Origin: Mycteria americana | Lineage: Eukaryota; Chordata; Aves; Ciconiiformes; Ciconiidae | Length of the DNA stretch: 64,000 nucleotides | NCBI RefSeq assembly: GCF_035582795.1 | Contig: NW_027445651.1 | Span: 186,001-250,000, forward strand | Direction of reading: 5' to 3' | Shown: one piece after another, positions 1-10,219 of the stretch | How positions within the stretch are numbered: the first letter of the stretch is position 1 | Layout: the number at the start of each line of letters is the position of its first letter | Made by a program: the position numbers and the translations under genes | The notes under the pieces: model-generated | What the model was told of the DNA's origin: nothing | The model's input: only the letters and a program-made list of their open reading frames with translations | Database searches by the model: none

Positions 1-2308
1 GGGTCCCAGCTCTGGCTTGGCCCCTGGCCCAGGGTCTCTATGGGAGCTCAGGCCTAGCGCAGGCCTGCCCCAGCTCTGCCATATCTGTGCCTGGCCTGGG
101 CTACTATTGCCCTCCTGCCCTCCTAGGTGGTCCAGGGTAGTCACTGGCAGCCACGGGCCTCTCTTGAGTCCAGCCTTGGCCTGGGCTCCAGCCCCAGCTC
201 TGACCCTGGGACTGAGACCTTCTGCACATAAGACATCTGTTGCCTAGGTTACGGCAATAATCAATAGATGCTTGTGGGGTAGAATTATCTGCCGTCTGAG
301 ATGGACCAGCCGTCTCATACTTTGGGGGTGCTCATTTCTCTTGATCATGACAAAATCCTTCTAGACAACAAATTCAAATGTTGATGCCATCTTTGCCTGC
401 AGTGTATGTCGATTAAGGAGAACAAGGCCAACGTTTAAAAAGGACATTGTCCACATAAGTATCTCGTTTCCTCTGAAAAACCATGCTAGGCCTGATCACA
501 ATACACTGTTTTGAAAAGGACATAAATTGCAAGTTTTGCTCACTTTCTTTTCTCCTCCTTATGTCAGAATGGGTGTAACTGAAGAGAAAGGCTCTTCATC
601 AGAAGGTCTTGAGAGAAGACTAAAACCCATGCTTGTTGTTTAACCTAAAAGTGCAGCTGTATTGCAGTTCCACAAACACAGGGGTTGGGCTCTGTTTTCT
701 GGCCTGTCAGGAACCTTTGCTAGGCTGAAGTAGCCTTTCACTGCCTTGCCGTTCTCCTCAGAGCTGCCTTCAACTCCTTGTTTCTGATGGTATAGCCGAA
801 AGGCTTCAGCAAAAGAGTCAGGAGAGTGTTGAGGGTGGACTCCACTCTGCTGAGACTAAAGGATGAGCGAGCCATGAGTTTCAGGTACATGAAGATGACA
901 GCTCCATAGAGGATGGGGACCATGGTGAGATGGGAGCTACAAGCAGGTAACGCCTTCTGGTGGCTGGAAGACAAGGGAATGTATGGAGAATTGCAAGGAT
1001 GACACAGGTGAAGAAAACTACCTTGAAATGCGGAGTGCCTTGGATGATGGGGATGCGCACCAGAAGCCAAGGGTCTCAAAGAGCATTGTACCACCACAGG
1101 CCAGGCTCAGGAGAGGCCCGGCAACACGGTAGAAATGGTCAATGTAGTTCTTGGAGCAGAGAAGACACCGTACCAGCAGTACAGACATCTTGGAGCTCAT
1201 GACCACAAAACTCAGTAGCCATGCTCCCAGGCATAGAAAGAAGCAGAGTATCTTTGGCATGATAGTGATGTAACGCAGCTGTTTGTGTATGGCAATGTAG
1301 TAGTCGAAGGACATCACTGAGAAGATTAGAAACTCAGTGATACCCAGGAAGAAGTAGGAAATGACTGTGCCGGGCAGCAGGAAACACAAACGGTTGTCCT
1401 GGTGACAAGGGAAGTCCCCAGCTGGTTGGGACAATGGTGGTGGTGCTCTGGATCTCCAAGAAGGAGAGCTTGCCAAGGAAGAAGTACATCAGGATCCTCA
1501 GGACTGATCACTCCCCACAGCAAAAAAGATGACGCCATTCCCACCAGTACTACAAGATACATGGAGAAGATAAGGACGAGCAGGACCATGTGCCACCTGC
1601 GATGGTCTGGGAAGCCCAGGAGGACGCCTTCAGTCCCAAATATCCTGTTCTTCTTTGCCATGGCTCCGAGATTACAGATGGAGATTATGTCAGAGTGAGG
1701 TTTCACATTGCAGCAAGAGCAGCAGTAACCTTTCAACAAGAAGTCTTTCCCTGGGCTCGGTGGCTCTTCCCACGGCCTCCAGTTATCAGTACCAGTCTCA
1801 TTCTCCCTCCACCTCTTCTCTCTCTCTTCTTCCATACAGACAGGCATACAAACATCTGTCCATCCTTCTCCGGCCATTCATCCATCCACTCTACTCTATG
1901 ACCCTCCCTGCAAGGGAGCTACGAATTAGACTACAAAATCAGACTGTTTTTTTTTTTTTTTTTGCTTGTTCTTGTCTTTTTCTCTTGGGTCAGTTTCTGA
2001 TAACCAAGTAGGTTATGGTCTGGTCTGAATTTGTCCGGACCAGACAAATTCAGAGAACTTGATAGAAAATGAATTACCATGTTTTCAAAGGGAATTTTTG
2101 GTTGTTTTTCCGTTCAATCTTTCTAGTGAAAGACTGCCTCTGTGTCCCACTGTACTGTATTATGTACAATACTTTTCTGCCTAAAAGGAAGGCCCCAAAT
2201 AATAAGAATTCCAGGCAAAGAACAGAATACTCACATACATGGTCATCAGCAGTAAGCCAGTGTTCTTTTCAAACAAAATTAACAAAAAAGAAGTTAAAGT
2301 TTCAAAAT
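1..2308. repeat. Segmental duplication, copy A
   Basis: This stretch is nearly identical to 23853-26167 in the same orientation, beginning at base 1 (which pairs with base 23853), so the copy may extend beyond the window. The two run together through an olfactory-receptor pseudogene and end inside a CCTTT microsatellite, after which they are unrelated. Differences I noticed are mostly one-base changes in the length of short homopolymers, with copy A the shorter. Bases 1-737 hold no gene that I can see. Confidence 0.95.
738..1661 (-). pseudogene. Olfactory receptor pseudogene, copy A
   Basis: Read in three frames, this is a full-length olfactory receptor (seven-transmembrane odorant GPCR) of about 308 codons. 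The start is the ATG at 1661-1659, opening MAKKNRIFGTEGVLLGF, the usual amino-terminal GF region. Family hallmarks follow: an MYFFL..LSFLEI segment, MSFDYYIAIHK at the end of TM3, a CSKNYIDHF extracellular loop 2, CSSHLTMVPILYG in TM6, and a closing GYTIRNKELKAAL. The DRY motif reads DYY, and the usual AIC reads AIH. Several one-base frameshifts break the frame. Four of them are homopolymer losses absent from the second copy at 24590-25517. The MSFDxY and LSFLEI signatures are closer to family 6/11-type receptors than to the bird-expanded family 14, but that assignment is from memory. Confidence 0.9.
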
Positions 2309-2911
2309 GTTCCTTTCCTTTCCTTTCCTTTCCTTTCCTTTCCTTTCCTCTGTCCTTTCCTTTCCTTTCCTTTCCTTTCCTTTCCTTTCCTTTCCTTTCC
2401 TTTCCTTTCCTTTCCTTTCCTTTCCTTTCCTTTCCTTTCCTTTCTTTCCTTTCCTTTCCTTTCCTTTCCTTTCCTTTCCTTTCCTTTCCTTTCCTTTCCT
2501 TTCCCTTTCCTTTCCTTTCCTTTCCTTTCCTTTCCTTTCCTTTCCTTTCCTTTCCTTTCCTTTCCTTTCCTTTCCTTTCCTTTCCTTTCCTTTCCTTTCC
2601 TTTTCCTTTCCTTTCCTTTCCTTTCCTTTCCTTTCCTTTCCTTTCCTTTCCTTCTTTCCTTTCCTTTCCTTTCCTTTTCCTTTCTTTCCTTTCCTTTCCT
2701 TTCCTTTCCTTTCCTTTCCTTTCCTTTCCTTTCCTTTCCTTTCCTTTCCTTTCCTTTCCTTTCCTTTCCTTTCCTTTCCTTTCCTTTCCTTTCCTTTCCT
2801 TTCCTTTCCTTTCCTTTCCTTTCTCCTTTCTTCCCTTCCCCTCCCTTCCCCTTCCCCTTCCCCTTCCCTTCCCTTCCCCTTCCCCTTCCCATTCCCATTC
2901 CCCTTTCTTTT
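2309..2911. repeat. CCTTT/TTTCC pentanucleotide microsatellite, about 600 bp
   Basis: An almost pure run of the CCTTT unit with occasional one- to two-base phase slips, decaying at its right end into CCCTT, CCCCTT and CCCATT variants from about 2830. The array forms the right edge of duplication copy A. Long Phe/Leu/Ser/Pro frames on the plus strand and Lys/Gly/Glu frames on the minus strand are artefacts of the repeat. Confidence 0.98.
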
Positions 2912-3890
2912 CTTTTGTTCTGTTCTTTTTCCTTTTCTGTTTATGTATTTCTGACCTTGGTCACTGGATGCTGGAAGAAGAATATGATGAGACAACAGTT
3001 TTCAATGTGTTCCTTCTTCACTCTGAGCCATGCTAGTCTTTCTTTGCGAATTTAGTTGCAGCTTTCTCATTCTCAGGAAGGAACTTAATGGGAGCCTTGT
3101 CAGCCCCGGCCGTCTTCTAGGTCCTCTCCCTCACCATCTCCTTGCTTGATTATGTATGTGTTACTATAGGGGCAACACGTTGTCCTGTTTGGAAGAGCTT
3201 TGCCATGTCCAGAAGGAATCAGCTACCCAGGCACGAGGCGGGAGCTGAAGCTGTGGTGGGCCACAGCCTTCGTCTCTGTGGTGGCGGAGAGACAAACAGA
3301 AGGTAACCAGCTTACCACAGATGAAGGACGGACCCTGCCAGGGCTGAGGAGCACATGCTAGATCAGCGTAAAGAGTACCTGGCAGAGCTCTGAAAAACTT
3401 TTCTGGTTTGTTGGAACTAACCACTGCCATGCAAGGCCTGACTCCCATTGCAACTCGTTATACGTCTGGTAATTCCTGGGTTCGTCGGTACTTAATTGCT
3501 TCATTCTTATTTGCCTAAGGTGAATGTCCAAGGTGCTTACGGGCTGTAGGATAAAAATTCGACAGAGACCTTGGTATGTGTGGTGGGAAAGATGAGGAAG
3601 AGCTGGGTGACAGCTGTTGATGCGTTTGCTCAAGGGAGCTGAGCTATGATGAGACACCTAAAAAGTGAGTATCCCTCTGGAACAATTACCATCAGTCCAT
3701 TCGTGACTACATGGCACCCATTTGCCGTGTCCTTAAATGACTGACATGAGTAGTGCAGGTACCACTGATACCCAAGATGAGATGTGACAGGTGCCCCACC
3801 CACCAGCTTCCAGAGGAAATCTACCCCCTTCCCAGCAGCCTCCGCAGACCCTGAAAGTCCCTCCCCTCTTCTGGTCATGTGCATTGTTAC
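2912..3890. other. Intergenic stretch; no gene recognised
   Basis: No open frame with recognisable protein similarity. It contains a block (3310-3535) that recurs at 61085-61285. Both blocks lie about 2 kb upstream, in the receptor's sense, of an olfactory-receptor pseudogene, so this may be ancestral receptor flank. Confidence 0.5.
3310..3535 (+). repeat. Diverged block shared with 61085-61285
   Basis: Co-linear similarity by eye: both have CAGATGAAGG near the left end, then TAGATCAG.GTAAAGA, AGAGCTCTG, CT.CCATTGCAACTCGTTAT in this copy against CTCCTATGGCAACTCATTAT in the other, GGTAATT, and AAGGTGAAT at the right end. No coding potential or known repeat family recognised. Confidence 0.65.
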
Positions 3891-4282
3891 GATTGGCTGA
3901 CAGGACCTGCTATGCCTTCAGGTTTACCTGGAAATACCTCAGACCCATAAGGCCCTTCCCCTAGAGACACAGGGGAAGCCTTTTTTTTTGACCACCATTT
4001 TAGGAGCAGACATTGCCATTTTACAGCAGGGATCTCCCATTTTGTAAACATCACATTGCTCTGTGATTGACTGGTGGCCGTTTCTTGACACTGTTATTGC
4101 TCTGTGTTCTCAGGCAGCCCTGTGACTGGCTAGCAGCCCCTTACCATTACATACAGGGAGGCTGCCACTCTGGATGTGGCATTTCCCATGTGTTTTCATA
4201 CTGCACTGTGACTGGCTGACAGCTCCTTCTTGACACCATCAAACAAACAAGTTCTGAGGCAGCCTTGTGATTGGCTTTGCGC
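3890..4282 (+). repeat. CR1 leader: degenerate repeats with CCAAT-box cores
   Basis: The motif TGTGATTGGCTG and close variants recurs at 3891, 4062, 4121, 4207 and 4266, spaced 59-171 bases. Each repeat carries ATTGG or a one-base variant; ATTGG is the reverse complement of CCAAT, the NF-Y site. GGCAGCC..GTGA and TTCTTGACAC also recur between them. The position just before ORF1 suggests that these are promoter repeats of the CR1 subfamily. Function is inferred. Confidence 0.55.
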
Positions 4283-4789
4283 CTCCTTTGGACCAGGAAG
4301 TGCTCAGTTAGAAGCACTCCGTGTTTCTGGAACATGTCCCTCATTTCAGCATCCAAAGAGTGGTCTGTATCAGCCCTCATGTCTTCCCTGGGTAATAGCA
4401 GCAGCCATAGCTGCTCCAGCTGATTTGCAGGCACCAGATCCATTTTTTCACACAGCCCACCATTGCTTTACCAAAAGCCTTGCAATGAGCAGAAGAGCAA
4501 AACTTAAGTCCTCCACAAATTTGATGAAAGGATATTTCCAGAGCACTTCTTGATAAAGCAGTTGCCAGCAACTGTAACACTGCAGAATATTCCCAGGCAT
4601 AACAGGCAGCAAGGGGTTGGCATTCGTCAGCTGTCCAGTGGTTGCAAGTGAGCCGACTGTGCAGCATCAGAGAGGGTGAAAGGGAGACAGGCAGAATTTT
4701 CTCTGAGATGCAGCATCTTGAAGAGCCCCCGACCCCAAATGCAGTGGAGAAGCAGACAGTGTCTACCCCTAGGTAGACAAGGTAAGTGC

Positions 4790-5489
4790 AATCTCTGGAG
4801 AAGTTGAAGGATGGAAGCTGGTGACTTCTGGCACCAAGCGGAAGGCTCCTGCCCCACCTAAGGGCTTACAACTACAAAATAGGTTCACGGCCCTTGAAGT
4901 TAAAGCGGAGCCAGATGTGCCTTGAAGCAAAGGATCTGGTCCCCCTGACCCTAAACCATGCAAGGCCACCAGGAAGAAGAAGCAAGTGACAGTTATGGGT
5001 GACTCCCCACTGTGAGGACAGAGGCACCAATCTGCCCACCTGGCCTGTCACCTAGAGAGCTTTGCTGCCTGCCAGGGGCCCAGATCCCGGATATTGTGGA
5101 GGGACTGATGAAGCTCATTCAGCCCCCTGACCGCTACCCCCTGCTGTTATTCCTTGTGGGCACAAATGATACGGCTAGGGGGAACCTGGACAGGATCAAA
5201 AGTGGTTACAGAGCTCTGCAGGCAGTAGTCAAGGGCATGTGGGCCCACGTAGTGCTGTCCTCAATCCCGCTGGAGAAGGGAAGGGGTGTGAAGAGGAAGA
5301 CAGTGCTAATGCAGGTCAATAACTGGCTGTGGAACTGGAGTTGGTGACAGGGCTTTGGGTCCTACGACCATGGGACCCTTTTTGCAGACCAGCATCTGCT
5401 CGGGAGACTTGGGATCGACCTCACCCAGTGGGGCAAAGTTACCTTTGCCAGTAGGATGGCTGACCTGATAAGGAGGGCTTTAAACTAGG
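4790..5489 (+). pseudogene. CR1 ORF1 relic (SGNH/GDSL-like domain)
   Basis: The conceptual reading contains the CR1 ORF1 landmarks: a WKLVTSGT-like opening near 4815, a basic stretch at about 4970, the GDS motif of the SGNH hydrolase fold at about 5000 (MGDSPL followed by a stop), a YPLLLFLVGTND block III near 5135-5170, VVLSSIPL near 5250, and a closing ADLIRRALN ending at 5489. CR1 ORF1 proteins bind nucleic acid and carry an esterase-like domain needed for retrotransposition. Stops at several points, including straight after the GDS motif, make this copy inactive. Confidence 0.85.
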
Positions 5490-5706
5490 AATAACGGGGC
5501 GGAGGGAGAGAGCAACCAGCAGCCCTGTGAGGGATTGATGGACACAGCTGATGAGCAAAGGGCCTGGGGTGATGTGCCAGGAAGGGATCACAAGACCAAG
5601 AAAACAGGGCTGAAGTGGGGTCATCCCTAGCATGTAAGCATGAAGTGCCTGCAAGGCATGATTGTGGAGAAATCCCCCAAACCCTTTCTAGGAAGTCAAC
5701 ATGCTG

Positions 5707-7025
5707 GGGTGCCCCTGTCAAGTGCCTGTACACTAATGCACGCAGTATGGGGAATAAACACGAGGAGTTAGAGATCTGGGTGCAGATCGCGTTGGGATCC
5801 CAACGATCACGCTGGGATCACAGAGACGGTGTGGGATGGCTCCTGTGACGCATATTGCAATGGCGGGATAGAGGCTGTTTCAGAGGGACAGGCTGAGAAG
5901 ACGAGGAGTAGGACTTTCCCTTTCTGTGAGAGAGCAGCTGGAGTGCATGGAGCTCTGCCTGGGGGTGGATGATGTGCCAACTGAGAGCTTATGGGTAAGC
6001 ATTAAAGAGAAGACAGGTAAAGGTGACATTGTAGTGGGTGTTTGCTCTAGGCTGCCTGACCAGGAACAACCAGCGGATGAGACCCTCTACAGGCAGATAG
6101 GAGCAGCCTCACATTCACAGGCCCTTTTCCTCATGGGGAACTTCAACCACTGCGGTATCTGTTGGAGGGAAAACACAGGAGGACATAAGCAAGCCAGGAG
6201 GTTCCTGGAGTGCATGGATGAGAACTTCATCTCCGAAGTGACAGAGGAGCCAAGGAGGACAGGTGCTCTGCTGGACCTCATACACACCAAGAAGGAAGGG
6301 CTTGTTGGGGATGTGAAGATCAAAGGCAGCCTTGGCTGCAGTGACAATGGGATGGTGGAGCAGGATCCTGAGGGGAGGGAGGAGGGTAAATAGCAAGCTC
6401 AGAACGCAGGACTTCAGGAGAGCAGACTTCTGTCTCTTTAAAGATCTGCTTGGAAGAGTGCCATGGGATAAGGCCCTGGAGGCCAGAGGGGCCCAGGAAA
6501 GCTGGTTAATAGTCAAGGATCACCTCCTCCAAGCTCAAAAGCAGTCCATCCCGATGAGCAGAAAGCCAGGCAAACATGCCAGGAGGCCGGCGTGGATGAA
6601 CAAGGAGCTCCTGGCAAAACCAAAACACAAGAAGGAAGCATACAGAAGATGGAAGCAAGGATGGGTAACCTGTGAGGAATACAGGGACACTGTCAAAGCA
6701 TGCAGGGATGGGATTAGGAAAGTCAAAGCCCAAGTGGAACTGAATCTGGTGAGGGATGCCAATGGCAACAAGGCTTCTATACGGACACAGGTAACATGGA
6801 GAAGGCTTAGGTGCTGAATGCCGCCTTTGCCTCAATTTTTACTAGCAAGATCAGCCTTCGGAGTCCTACATCCCTACAGCCTTCGGAGTCCTACATCCCG
6901 GAGACCTACATCCCTACAGCCTTCGGAGACCAGAGGGAAAGTCTGGCACAAGGGAGACGTACCCTTGGTGGAAGAGGATCAGGTCAGGGAATACTGTAAG
7001 CAAACTGCACGTACATAAGTCCATC
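5707..7025 (+). pseudogene. CR1 ORF2 relic (endonuclease and linker; no RT core)
   Basis: Begins with CLYTNARSMGNKHEELE, the start of the CR1 endonuclease, then breaks. Endonuclease signatures resume at 5926: ESLWVSIKEKTGK, VVGV.SRLPDQ, ALFLMGNFNHCGICW (the catalytic GDFN is here GNFN), [27 protein letters not shown] frameshift near 6390 leads to the linker frame [44 protein letters not shown], and then VEEDQVREY, which normally just precedes the reverse transcriptase. Similarity is lost at about 7025. This is the enzyme half of a dead LINE. Confidence 0.9.
6847..6932 (+). repeat. Short tandem repeat inside the CR1 relic
   Basis: Three or so copies of CAGCCTTCGGAG followed by TCCTACATCCC or ACCTACATCCC, unit about 22-24 bases, at the junction between the CR1 endonuclease-linker and the pre-RT region. 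It probably arose by slippage, since other CR1 copies run straight through this point. Confidence 0.8.
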
Positions 7026-8160
7026 TGGTGCTGACTCCATAGGAAAAATGGAGTTTGGATCATGTGTCCCAGTCTCCTGCATACACTCCCTGTCATAGAT
7101 AATATAGCCCTGCCCTTTTTCTGGATTTTTGTTCCCACGTGTGAAACACTGGTGCTGGTTTACATTACAGATCTGTTTATCGCACATCCCGCACTTCCAA
7201 CTTTACATTCGTGCTGTTTTTCTGCCTCGGCCTTCAAGTTCTCACAGGAAATCATAGCCAAACCGTCAACTTCTTTTTTAACAGGCGTGGCCTTGCGCCT
7301 CTGTAAGCATTCCCCAGACCTGCACAACAGCCGGCAACTGGGGCACCTCTTCCTTCTCCCCAGCTTAAATGCACAGTCACGAGACAAGCAGAGCCGTCAA
7401 CAAAATGTACAGCTCTGGCCATGGTTATAGAATGTATGACAAAGCCCACAAGAGTTGCTCACTCCAAACACCTTCCTGACATCCTTAACACATTAATAAT
7501 GAAGATGTAAAAGGAGGAAACAGGTCTTGCAATATCTGAGGCTGTCGCTTGGTTTAAAAGTCCCCCAATCCTTTTTCCCCTCCGACAGGAGGATGGTGCA
7601 TATATTAACATGTCCCCAGACAAGGGGATGTCACTCAGCGTGACCTTCCTGTGCACAGACCACCCCAGTTGGTCTTGTAGCTCTTTTGTTCTGCGTAACG
7701 ATTCTGCGCCTGTCAGGTCCCTTGCAGCTGTAAGTGCCATGTTACTCCCTGCAAAACAGAGATAATTGTCACTGCTATTTAGATCAATGAAACAGCACCA
7801 CTTTTTGTCTCTAACTTTGGAATGGGGGATAGACTGCAGGTTCTGTGTACGCCACGCACAAAGGCTTTCACAATAATGACAGCCTGGTGGAAAGTCTGAT
7901 CAGAACACAGCGCTCTTTTACTTTGTTGGGGAGTTCTGACCCAGTCTAAAAATGTCACAGTGTTCACATTGTTTCAGTTACCAGCAGGAGAATATGAAGT
8001 CATGCATGCTGACAGCTTCAAGATGGAGCTGAGCATAATCACCAGGTTCAAACAGCTGGTGCAAACGATGAAAAATGTGCTCTACACCCTAAACCAATTT
8101 TTCATAAGCTTCATGTAGTGAGTGATGTCTGATGTAAATTAATAAATCGGTCTAGCTCCA
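7026..8160. other. Unassigned stretch between CR1 and the first keratin unit
   Basis: No recognised gene. Minus-strand frames at 7160-7387 (cysteine/lysine-rich, with CPSCRLLCRSGEC) and 7459-7740 are short and lack a family signature. An AATAAA is present near the right end (about 8141). The stretch differs in texture from the GC-rich keratin flank beginning near 8160, so it may be an unrecognised insertion or decayed retrosequence. Confidence 0.4.
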
Positions 8161-8934
8161 AACCTCTGGATCGGCCAGTCCCACTGCCTGACATGCTCCA
8201 TGGAAGCCATGGGGCAGACTTCTGCCTCCTTCAACTCCTGCTGCATTTGAGGGTGGGGACCAAAATGGACTCTGAAATGCTTCCTCGGGACTTGGGAGTG
8301 CAGCAGGCAGCCTCTTGCAGGAAGACAACCTCACTGTGTTCAACCGCCTCTTGCACTGCGAGGGACTGCAGTAACCGGGAAGTGCCTTCCAGGAGGTCCT
8401 CTTCTAGCCTCATGGGAGACATGTTCATGGGCCCACCACATTCAGAAAAACAGTTTGCATTAAGGGCCCTTGTGATCCCCATAATCCCCTGCCAGTAAGA
8501 TGCCAAAAGAGGTGAACACATTTCTCCAGAGGGCGGGTTTAAGAGGAAGAGAATCGAAATGCAGCAGTGCAGCCCACCTGCCTGGGAAGCTGACCACAAG
8601 TGAACATTGGAGCAAGTTGGGAGGGAGGGAGGGAAAGAGAAAGATATGACACGTCCTCATGCAGGGAAGCCCTTGGGTGACCAGCCAAAGACTGCAGGGC
8701 TGGGAGCAGCTGGGCCCCTTCCTGTCAATGCAGCCACAGGTAAGCCCACCAGCGTGCCCCAGGCCAACATCACTTGCCTGCACTGCACCCGTCTGGCACC
8801 TGAGCTGAGTCTTCTGCTGGCACTGACACGTTCCTGCCCCGGAAATCCTGGGGCCTCTCAGTCGCAGCACTCAGAAGAAGCCTCCGTGAGGGAATGTGTA
8901 CAGCATAAACCAGGAAATGAAAAGGCGCTGCCGG
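8160..8934 (+). other. 5' flank of keratin gene 1, shared among keratin units
   Basis: No gene. Blocks in here resemble 20700-21240 and 27540-28140 upstream of the other two intact genes, and, inverted, 33540-33810 and 40150-40450 upstream of the two dead minus-strand copies. The duplicated unit therefore includes at least 1 kb of 5' flank. Confidence 0.7.
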
Positions 8935-9060
8935 GGAAAACAACCACACAGCCCATGTCATTAGCTGGGATGATTTCCATTCATCATGAGCACCTTAGAA
9001 AATTGCCACTTCCGTCAAAGCTGCCTCTGGTCCTGGGGCAGGTCAGGGCCACCATAAAAG
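8935..9060 (+). promoter_or_regulatory. Promoter of feather keratin gene 1
   Basis: Contains the block TCATTAGCTGGGATG (from 8958), the TAGAAAATTGCCACTTCC segment around 9000, a CTGGGGCAGG stretch and a TATA box, CATAAAAG, at 9053-9060. The first TATA base is C instead of the T seen in the other two intact genes. Transcription should start about 25-30 bases downstream, near 9085. Confidence 0.8.
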
Positions 9061-9486
9061 CCAGCCCAACTCCTTGCTCTCTCACCCACTTCTCTCACCT
9101 CCTTCTCCTTGGGAACCAGGTGGGTCTGAAGAACTTTCCTCATGCAGATGCATACTCCTCCATCCTGTGCTGGGTCTCAGTGCTGCTTGTCGTGGGAGGG
9201 GGAAGAAGGGTGAAGGTCTGACTAAGACAGTGTCTGGGACATGCCTCTGGAGGGAGGCTCTTCTTTTAAGAGATAGGCAGCAGCCTCGTTGGGCCAGGCG
9301 ACACTTTGCAGTACCATGTCTGGATAAGGCCAGGAAACCCTTTTGCCTCACTGCCCAGTTTCTACCTCCCGGCTCAGCAGGTGCCTTTGACTTTGGTGAC
9401 AGACTTGTGGCAAACTGCTCCTCACATGTCCCTGTGCTTTGATTCCTCTCTGCCCTCTCTCCCAGGTGCACTTCTGGACCTGAGAC

Positions 9487-9792
9487 ATGTCCTGCTACGA
9501 CCAGTGCCTGCCGTGCCGGCCCTGTGGCCCGACCCCGCTGGCCAACAGCTGCAATGAGCCCTGTGTCAGGCAGTGCCAGAACTCCACCGTTGTCATTGAG
9601 CCCCCTCCCGTGGTGGTGGCCCTGCCTGGCCCCATTCTCAGCTCTTTCCCGCAGAACACCGTTGTGGGCTCCTCCACCTCCGCTGCTGTTGGCAGCATCC
9701 TCAGCTGTGATGGAGTGCCCATCACCTCTGGGTGCTGTGACCTCTCTGGCATTTCCAGCCGCTACTGTGGCAGAAGGTGTCCCCCCTGCTAA
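9487..9792 (+). CDS. Feather beta-keratin (corneous beta-protein), gene 1
   Basis: Encodes a 101-residue feather keratin, a structural protein that assembles into beta-filaments in barb, barbule and other feather cells. The start gives [20 protein letters not shown], the standard opening. The central segment at residues 33-66 ([20 protein letters not shown] within it) is the conserved beta-sheet core. The tail ends CGRRCPPC. Thirteen cysteines cluster at the ends (7 in residues 1-30, 6 in residues 74-101) for disulfide cross-linking. The coding region lies wholly in exon 2. Exon 1 is non-coding, with a GT donor at 9120-9121 and an AG acceptor at 9464-9465, giving a 346-bp 5' UTR intron as is usual in this family. 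Residues 38-45 (EPPPVVVA) differ from the more common QPSPVVVT of gene 2. No defect is visible. Confidence 0.97.
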   Translation: MSCYDQCLPCRPCGPTPLANSCNEPCVRQCQNSTVVIEPPPVVVALPGPILSSFPQNTVVGSSTSAAVGSILSCDGVPITSGCCDLSGISSRYCGRRCPPC

Positions 9793-10189
9793 AGCCACTG
9801 CTGACAGCCTGGACAAGGACCGCCTGGAACCCAGAAGCTCATGCTGAACTGAGGACAAAGCTCCTGGCCATCGATTTCAGAGAGGCTGAGCATCCAGTCC
9901 TGCCCTGGCAAAGGACTGCAGCTGGGGCTCTCTGAAAACATGGCCACAGTCTAACTTCCTTGCCTTCCACTCTCTCCCATCTCTTTCTTGCCTTCTGGTC
10001 TTCTGTGCTGTAAGAACCCCAGAGCCAGCCTGGGGCGTCTGCTGACCCCTCTCCCTCTGCGAGGCACGCAGATGGATGCCCTAAGGCATCTCCACTGTGG
10101 GCAATAGGCACAGACTTTTGGCAGCTGCTGTTGCTCTCCCTGCACCGGCAGCCTCCTCTAGAATTGAACTCGTTTCCCTCTTCAGAGTC

Positions 10190-10195
10190 ATTAAA
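10190..10195 (+). promoter_or_regulatory. ATTAAA poly(A) signal, keratin gene 1
   Basis: ATTAAA in the context CTCTTCAGAGTCATTAAAG, about 400 bases after the stop codon. The same context closes the 3' UTRs of the other keratin copies. Confidence 0.8.
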
Positions 10196-10219
10196 GTTTT
10201 CCACATCCTAGCCTCTGCT

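Larger units (their letters stand above)
3890..7025 (+). mobile_element. CR1 LINE, long decayed copy with leader, ORF1 and 5' half of ORF2
   Basis: A CR1 non-LTR retrotransposon in plus orientation. From left to right it has a leader with repeated CCAAT-box-like motifs (3890-4300), a further leader region, an ORF1 relic with an SGNH/GDSL-type esterase segment (about 4790-5489), and an ORF2 relic with the apurinic-type endonuclease and linker (about 5700-7025). The copy stops before the reverse-transcriptase core and the CR1 3' end, so it is 3'-truncated, which is less usual than CR1 5' truncation. Stops and frameshifts in both frames show that it is dead. The left limit is an inference from the leader repeats. 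Confidence 0.85.

Noticed and set aside
2069-3055. Long open frames over the CCTTT array (Phe/Leu/Ser/Pro plus strand, Lys/Gly/Glu minus strand), likewise at 26000-26900
   Set aside because: A stop-free pentanucleotide repeat is open in many frames; no non-repeat protein similarity.
7459-7740. 93-codon minus-strand frame as a retroviral gag relic
   Set aside because: No zinc-knuckle, protease or other gag signature, and no LTR nearby.
9082-9858. 258-codon minus-strand frame opposite keratin gene 1, and similar ones opposite genes 2 and 3
   Set aside because: Shadow of a GC-rich, codon-constrained keratin gene; no domain, and the plus-strand family match is clear.
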